Assembly (NCBI GenBank): GCA_036936605.1
Contig: JAUPFV010000003.1
Coordinates: 101,627,278-101,691,277, forward strand
Direction of reading: 5' to 3'
Length of the DNA: 64,000 bases
Origin: Limnanthes douglasii subsp. nivea
Lineage: Eukaryota > Streptophyta > Magnoliopsida > Brassicales > Limnanthaceae
Numbering within the stretch: position 1 is the first letter of the stretch; every line of letters begins with the position of its first letter. A model generated the notes under the pieces. That model was not told where the DNA came from. It saw nothing but the letters and a program-made list of their open reading frames with translations, and ran no database searches. This document shows positions 59,186-64,000 of the stretch, one piece after another. Position numbers and translations under genes: made by a program.

Positions 59186-59869
59186 TTAAGAGATGTATCA
59201 TCACTTTCAGTTTGAAAAATAGATTAAGAATTATTCAGGAATATTATTTTGTTTCTGAAACCAACACTTGAGCTTTAATCGGAAACATAATACAACCCAT
59301 AAGTAACATAACCATGATAAAGTTTTGATTTCTCATTTTGTTTTCTTTTTCTTGCTTGGGAAGAGATAGGTGTATGGTCAACCACCAATCATGTACTAAA
59401 TTGACCAGCTAATAAAGATTCTTAAGGTGAAATGTATATCCGTTCGGACATTATTTGAGAACCAAGAGTTTGTAAATCAAGACAAGAAAATGGATTACAG
59501 AACTGCACTCCTCCTTCAAATACAACAAACACCAGACAACAATGAAATTTTTACCCTAGAAAATATAGTTAATATAAGGAGGAAAAAAATAGAGTACAAA
59601 ACTTTGTGGTACTTTATTTTTAAAAAAATAAAAAGAATAAAAAATATTAAATTTAAAAGATAAAAATGGAATTAAAAGTTAAATGACTATCTATAAAACT
59701 CGTACCATTTAACTATAGGGACACGTGGCTGAACCAAAGAAGAGACCACGTGAAGAGACTAAATTTATAGATTTTGAATAGTCTAGAGACCCCGTCTGGT
59801 GATTTTTTTAGTCGAGGGACTAAATGAAAGAAAATGCGATAGTCGAGGGGCTATATTCTGATTTAAGCC

Positions 59870-59878
59870 TATAATTTA
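59870..59878. repeat. 4.1-kb MULE TSD, right
   Basis: TATAATTTA, matching 55750-55758. Confidence 0.85.
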
Positions 59879-60149
59879 GTTATTAATAAAAGTTTAACTA
59901 ATATTTATTTTGTTTACTAAGTTTTGTTATGTTACTTAATATTTTTGTTTATAGCCAAGCAGTTCTCTTGGCATCCACGCACATTATAATATGCTTCACA
60001 TGTAGGACATGACAGGATAACCTGAGGTATCTAGTCATCTCGCTCATACTCCATATGGACCTCTCATATCTCACCTCCCTAATTATTATACTCATCTAGT
60101 ATTGGAAGAGGTATTTTTCGAGCGCTAACACCAAAATACCAACACATTT

Positions 60150-61330
60150 CAGTTTAGTTTTGGGTAGATGAAACTCACTTTAGATGACGTCAATGTCATT
60201 ACAGGCCTCTATGTAGTTGGTAGAATAATAGATGTGGTTAAAGCCACGAGAGAGGAGACATATACGTTTTATACGGGGTTTTTGGGACTCATAGTTGATG
60301 AGGTTGGTAACGAGTTGGAGTCCACGCAAAGGATTAAAATGGACCCGTGAAACATTTACCGGGGAAGACCGATCAAGAGAAAACTCTGTCAGGTATCACA
60401 CGCATACCTCATGCTTTTATTTGGGTACATTATTTTTATGGATACTAGTCAGAACGACGGGAAGGCTTACTATCTCTATAGTTTGGAGAACATGAATTAT
60501 GGGTTGTGGAATATAGCCTGGGCAAGAGTGTGTTGGTTTTCCTTTATCGTGCTCTAGAGGATGGTTCAAAATCATCAAATCAGAAGCTGTACGGTTTTGT
60601 GGCCATGTTAGTCAGTTGGATATAAGATCACTTTCCAGCTTTAGAATCTCTAACAAAACCAACTTATGTTAAGAGAAACTTAATGATTGCTAGCTGGTTA
60701 CCAAGAAGAATAGTGGGTTCAAACGTACGAACAAATCCATCGTCCGCATCTATCTTTTAGATCTAAAAGAGAAGGATGTAAGAAAACCAATATTATACCT
60801 AATCTATGCGCAATAATATTTTACATGTTTAACTTATCTTAATTTTTTATAACATGTTGTACTATTTTGTTTACAGATCATCTTCAAGTCGTACGAGCAG
60901 ATGAAATCTCATTAACATGTACATGATATTTGTCTACTTGATTATCCAATCCGAATGATGAGAAATCGGTAGAATGATATATGTCTGACAAAGTCATGCG
61001 ACAGTTCGGATGGATGCACCATCACCTCCCATGTATTAAAAGGTTTTGTATCAGAAGGGAGAGTTGTCTCGTTACCTTTAGCGTGAGGCAGTTTGGCAAG
61101 ATTGATTTTACCTCTTACTTTCCGATGATCACTTGACAAATACGGTCGCTACATATGGGAGGTCGACAACTAGGTATGTTGATTACATTACTCACTTTGG
61201 ATGATATATCATCACCCCACTTGTGCAGTCTGATGATGACAAACTTCTTAAGTTTGTTCGTATGCTCAAGATCATCCAGACGAGAAATAACTTGGATCGT
61301 TTGAGGCTATTCAAACAACAAGTGTTGTAG
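60150..61330 (+). pseudogene. Plant mobile domain (PMD/MAIN-like) pseudogene
   Basis: At 60165 the sequence reads MKLTLDDVNVITGLYVVGRI, matching the T-L-x-D-V-x-x-L-x-G-L-x-V-x-G-R block of plant mobile domain proteins. After a frame change, about 60400-60550 encodes AYLMLLFGYIIFMDTS, YYLYSLENMNYGLWNIAWAR and WFSFIVL, matching the conserved Y-L-L-x-L-x-G and G-x-Y-x-W-G-x-A block. KLYGFVAMLVSWI follows, and KVMRQFGWMHHHLP (about 60985) resembles the R-V-x-R-Q-F-G box. Stops and shifts make it a pseudogene. Such domains occur in MULE- and Gypsy-borne genes and in the MAIN family that helps silence transposons. The original context is unknown. Confidence 0.6.
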
Positions 61331-61729
61331 TTTTTTTTCTCTTTGGCTCATTTTTTTGTTATATGACTTATTTTGGTTTTGCTTGGTTGACATTGGTTAG
61401 AATTTCTTTATGTTTTGTACAGAACCACATATGATTTGGTTATATATATGCGTATTATGTTTATGTTAACTTATGTTTACTCGAGCATTTATGTTTATTC
61501 GAATAACAATTACGCAACATTAAAAATTAGTCAAATATTAAAAAAAAAGACATAAAAAATATTTTATCAACTCACAATGTATTAAATTATCATAAAAATA
61601 TTTAAGTGTTGAATTTATGCACAAAACAAACTAACAAATTATTAATAAAAATTATAAATTTAATATACATTTTTTTTCTATTTTTTAAATAAATATTACC
61701 AAAACAAATACACCATATGTGCCAAGTGT
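61331..61729. other. Intergenic DNA, nothing recognised
   Basis: AT-rich, no supported feature. Confidence 0.4.
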
Positions 61730-61880
61730 GTGCATATATGGTGCATACTACTTAAAACCGATGGTGCATACTTCTGCACCATCAGTGCATGTCATTGGTA
61801 CCGATGGTATGCAATACATTGCAACCATGGTGCATTGTCGCACTGATTGTCTAATACAGCGATAGTGCTGCATTGAATGA
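61730..61880. repeat. GCACCAT/ACCGATGGTGCA repeat cluster
   Basis: Contains ATATGGTGCATACTACTT, ACCGATGGTGCATACTT, CTGCACCATCAGTGCATG and CAACCATGGTGCATTG. It shares its vocabulary with 55640-55705 and 62340-62510, which lie on either side of the PMD pseudogene and the MULE insertion. Confidence 0.65.
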
Positions 61881-62339
61881 CCGTCTAAGTGTTTAGAATT
61901 GGTTTTGAATACCAAATATAACTTTTAAAAACTTTTGACCGAGAGTTACCATGATACCTTTAAGCTCGAAGTGACATCCACATTTTTTTTTTCCGTCAAC
62001 TTTCTTTTAAGATCTTTTTTTGGGTACCATACAAATACCATCCTGATCTCTCACGTTCAAAGAATATTTGAGGATTCTTTCTACTATATATCTTATCGAG
62101 ACAATTTATGTTACTAACCAAACTGTTTTGTATCCCAGTTTTCTTAACCCACTCAACCAGTCCGTCTTGCGCATAATATACGGTTGTGAAAAAGATATGA
62201 GTGTTGTCAGTACTAAAATCCTGACTATATCTATCGTAGTATCCTTGCCTGCAATAACAAATTCAAAAAAGATTAAACTAAGTAAACAAAACGTAGCTAA
62301 AAAAAATAAAACAACTAATAAAACAAACCGCATTATAAT

Positions 62340-62510
62340 CGGTGGCACTATAGATTCGAACCGATGGTTCCACTGGTTAGGATCGGTGGTTCTGAGGCAC
62401 TGCACCACTAGTTTAGGGGTGCTGAACCGGTGGTGCAGGTGGGTAGAACCGGCGATGGTGCACCTACAAACCACCGATGCTACCCCTCTGTGGTGTGAAG
62501 GTGCACTACT
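62340..62510. repeat. GGTGGT/ACCGGTGGTGCA repeat cluster
   Basis: Unusually GC-rich for the window. Repeats of ACCGATGGTTCCACTGG, ATCGGTGGTTCTGAGGCA, ACCGGTGGTGCAGGTGG and GATGGTGCACCTACAAACC keep a plus-strand frame open at 62068-62517. The product is repeat-derived (RWFHWL, RWCRWV), so it is not called as a gene. Confidence 0.65.
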
Positions 62511-62517
62511 TCCATAA

Positions 62518-63340
62518 TTTTTTTTTCAATTTTTTTTACCTTTTTTGGCGATTGTAGATCCTCCTTGAGCGACCGCAGCTCATCCTCTGTCATTGTAGCT
62601 CCTCCCCCGATGAACGTATCTCAGCTAAGAAAATCTTATTCTCGTGTTGATCCACATTTTTTGTCGTGTTTTTTAAACAAACCTTTGTTCAAATATAATG
62701 AGTTTATTGTTTTTTTAAGAACAAGTTTATCAAATTGAAAAACAATTTGAATAACAAATTCAGTGTTGAAGAACAAGTTGAAATATTTAAGAACAAATTT
62801 AAATGTTGAAAAACTTATTGCAAAAGTTTTAAATTTTTTGATGAGATTAACTATTTATGTTGTATTTGATTTTGAGGGGTTAAAATACTTTTAGTATGTT
62901 TTTTTATTGATACAGTTTCGTAAACAAATAAAATTTCATATTAAATTTGATAATGAAAAAGTTAAACATAAATAAAAAATGGATTTTAGAAAATTATGGA
63001 CGAAGTCAAATGAAATTTAGATGAATTTAATTCGCCAATTTCAAATTGCAAACAAATTCATTTACATAAATTGCTTTTAAATTAATAGCAATGTCAATTC
63101 GGTTTGAGGATCATCATATTTTTCTTTTAAAACCGATTTAGGTTAGAACAGACCAATGCAGTTAGAAAAATTATAATGGTTAGAAAAAAGATAGGTTTTT
63201 ATTTTTTTGAGCCACATTCGTGTCTTCTTTTAAATAAGGGCCACGCTAGAAAAAAATCATATTTTTTTGGACGCTACACTTCTGGATCCCACAACCAATT
63301 GATTTATTTCTCACAAAATTTTGGACAAACTTGCCCTCGC
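62518..63340. other. AT-rich intergenic DNA
   Basis: No gene recognised. A run of ATTTAAGAACAAA or TTGAAAAACAA words at 62700-62830 is locally repetitive. Confidence 0.4.
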
Positions 63341-63353
63341 CAGAAAAACTAGG

Positions 63354-63361
63354 TATAAAAG
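63354..63361 (+). promoter_or_regulatory. TATA box of the right-edge gene
   Basis: TATAAAAG about 575 bp before the first plausible ATG. It is followed by a CT-rich leader (CTTTTCCTCTCAATCTCTCA, 63391-63410) typical of plant 5' UTRs. Confidence 0.5.
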
Positions 63362-63489
63362 CATTTGATAGATCTCTCATCATTTCTCGTCTTTTCCTCT
63401 CAATCTCTCATCAAACCTCTCAAGCACCCAATTTTCACCAAAAATCAAAGCTTGTTTTTTGAAGAATCTGAACCCATAACAATATTTAG

Positions 63490-63928
63490 GTAAGCCAAAC
63501 AAGCCGTCCATTCTATTTTTTATGATTTTGTTGTGTATTAGGTGTTCGTTAGGAGGTTAGAGTTTCTATTTTTTAAAGATTTTATTTTGGCATGATTTAA
63601 GACGTTGTTTTACTTGATTAATGTTGTAGACTTGTTTGTTATATGTGGTTCCGTCTATTTAGCTTTAATTTTGTTGAAAACGGTGTTGTATGGATAGATC
63701 TAGGGTTTCAGTTTTTGCAGGTGTCTGTCACACGTTGTAAGCTCCCAATTTGGTGTTTGTCGCATACATCGTGCGACCAATATGGGTTTGCGTCGTTGTG
63801 ACTGGCACACAATACTGGGCGCATGCAACCAACAAACATTAGACGTCGCATGCGACTGAGATTATCCAGAGTGCATGTGACTACAGTTTAAAGTATATTT
63901 TTTACAAAAAAATTTCTTCTGTTTTCAG
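63490..63928 (+). other. Putative 5' UTR intron with palindromic CpG cluster
   Basis: Bounded by GTAAGC and TTTTCAG. At 63740-63890 it holds a comparatively GC-rich patch with GTCGCATACATCGTGCGAC and a perfect 12-bp palindrome GTCGCATGCGAC (63845-63856), plus GCGCATGCAACC and GCATGTGAC variants. Confidence 0.4.
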
Positions 63929-63929
63929 G

Positions 63930-64000
63930 ATGGGTGGTACAAAAATGACTGTGAAGAATCCCCATCGCCACGAGATAGATTATGACACACTGATGCCTAC
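63930..64000 (+). CDS. Unknown gene, 5' end only (runs off window)
   Basis: A 5' UTR exon probably ends at 63489 with AG|GTAAG, and an acceptor TTTTCAG ends at 63928, giving a leader intron of about 439 bp. The next bases are G then ATG at 63930, opening MGGTKMTVKNPHRHEIDYD and more to the window end without a stop. The combination of TATA box, CT-rich leader, leader intron and open frame supports a real gene start. Only 23 codons are visible and no family is recognised. Given the surrounding repeats it may be transposon-borne. Confidence 0.45.
   Translation, partial: MGGTKMTVKNPHRHEIDYDTLMP

Larger units (their letters stand above)
56787..59271 (+). mobile_element. Copia deletion derivative inside the MULE
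   Basis: The left LTR is about 56789-56987 (199 bp) and the right LTR about 58852-59266 (415 bp). They share AGCCACGTTTGATGTTTATT, ATTATTCAGGAATATTATTT and the end TCTGAAACCAACA. TGGTATCAGAGC (56990-57001), the exact initiator-Met primer-binding site, follows the left LTR. Gag and the GAG-pre-integrase segment are present, but integrase, reverse transcriptase and RNase H are missing. CTTGA at 56787-56791 and 59267-59271 could be the TSD if the LTR starts at 56792, so the exact start is uncertain. The LTR length difference comes from a tandem array in the right LTR. Confidence 0.85.
55760..59869. mobile_element. Composite Mutator-like element of family M1, 4.1 kb
   Basis: Long TIRs of about 265 bp: the left arm runs from GGCTTTAATCAGAATATAGT at 55760 to about 56025, and the right arm, read in reverse from 59869, starts GGCTTAAATCAGAATATAGC. 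The arms share CTCGACTATCGC-type and TCTATAAATTTAGTC blocks and an inner CTTTTAAATTTAATATTTTT. A 9-bp TSD TATAATTTA flanks it. The outer TIR is the same family as the 372-bp MITE at 30258. The interior has about 760 bp of unassigned sequence, a Copia deletion derivative (56787-59271) and about 330 bp more unassigned sequence. No transposase is visible, so it is non-autonomous. Confidence 0.88.

Noticed and set aside
62068..62517. 149-codon plus-strand frame and the opposite 122-codon frame
   Set aside because: Both arise in GC-rich repeats of ACCGATGGTGCA type. Being open on both strands points to composition rather than coding.

Overview
This window is nuclear DNA from a flowering plant, most likely a eudicot. 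It is AT-rich and holds a single confidently intact protein gene with 18 GT-AG introns. The rest is dominated by plant-type retrotransposons (Copia, non-autonomous Gypsy-like, an L1-type LINE with RNase H, a tRNA-derived SINE), Stowaway and Mutator-like MITEs, and decayed transposon-carried genes. I cannot name the species. No tRNA, rRNA, organellar insertion or CRISPR-like structure was found.

Layout. 1-1.1 kb: possible Copia LTR remnant. 2.8-6.1 kb: decayed minus-strand Copia. 6.1-11 kb: AT-rich DNA with TA microsatellites and copy 1 of a dispersed repeat. 11.05-12.2 kb: plus-strand Copia pol remnant. 13.35-19.1 kb: essentially complete but frameshifted minus-strand LINE with a 19/20-bp target-site duplication (TSD). 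19.8-20.2 kb: copy 2 of the dispersed repeat. 21.40-21.63 kb: SINE with a perfect 15-bp TSD. 21.8-29.7 kb: pieces of a decayed multi-exon gene ending in an Ulp1-like protease C-terminus (catalytic Cys changed to Tyr), broken up by a Stowaway MITE (22.50-22.78 kb), degenerate minisatellites and a Copia element (about 24.1-28.6 kb). 30.26-30.63 kb: Mutator-like MITE with a perfect 9-bp TSD. 33.2-33.5 kb: second LINE fragment. 34.6-36.3 kb and 40.4-43.2 kb: satellite-like repeats, a TRIM-like element and a 48-bp minisatellite that stays open as a reading frame.

44.0-48.9 kb: the host gene, a 19-exon beta-galactosidase (glycoside hydrolase family 35, BGAL1-like, 845 residues, signal peptide and C-terminal lectin domain), with a TATA box about 290 bp upstream of the ATG. 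It probably acts in the cell wall or apoplast.

49.8-55.5 kb: a nest of three small LTR elements. One lies head to tail beside an older Gypsy-like element, whose LTR was hit by a third element with a perfect 5-bp TSD. 55.76-59.87 kb: a 4.1-kb Mutator-like element with long terminal inverted repeats (TIRs), belonging to the 30.3-kb family and carrying a Copia deletion derivative. It sits in a region that resumes with a plant-mobile-domain pseudogene (60.1-61.3 kb) and GCACCAT-rich repeats (55.6, 61.7 and 62.4 kb). 63.35-64.0 kb: apparent promoter, 5' UTR, intron and first codons of a gene that leaves the window.

Apart from the beta-galactosidase, the window mainly records successive nested insertions. 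The most unusual items are the 4.1-kb composite Mutator-like element, the three-element LTR nest, the LTR with an expanded 36-bp tandem array, and the dispersed repeat families that fit no class I could name. I found no convincing evidence of a wholly new biochemical system.
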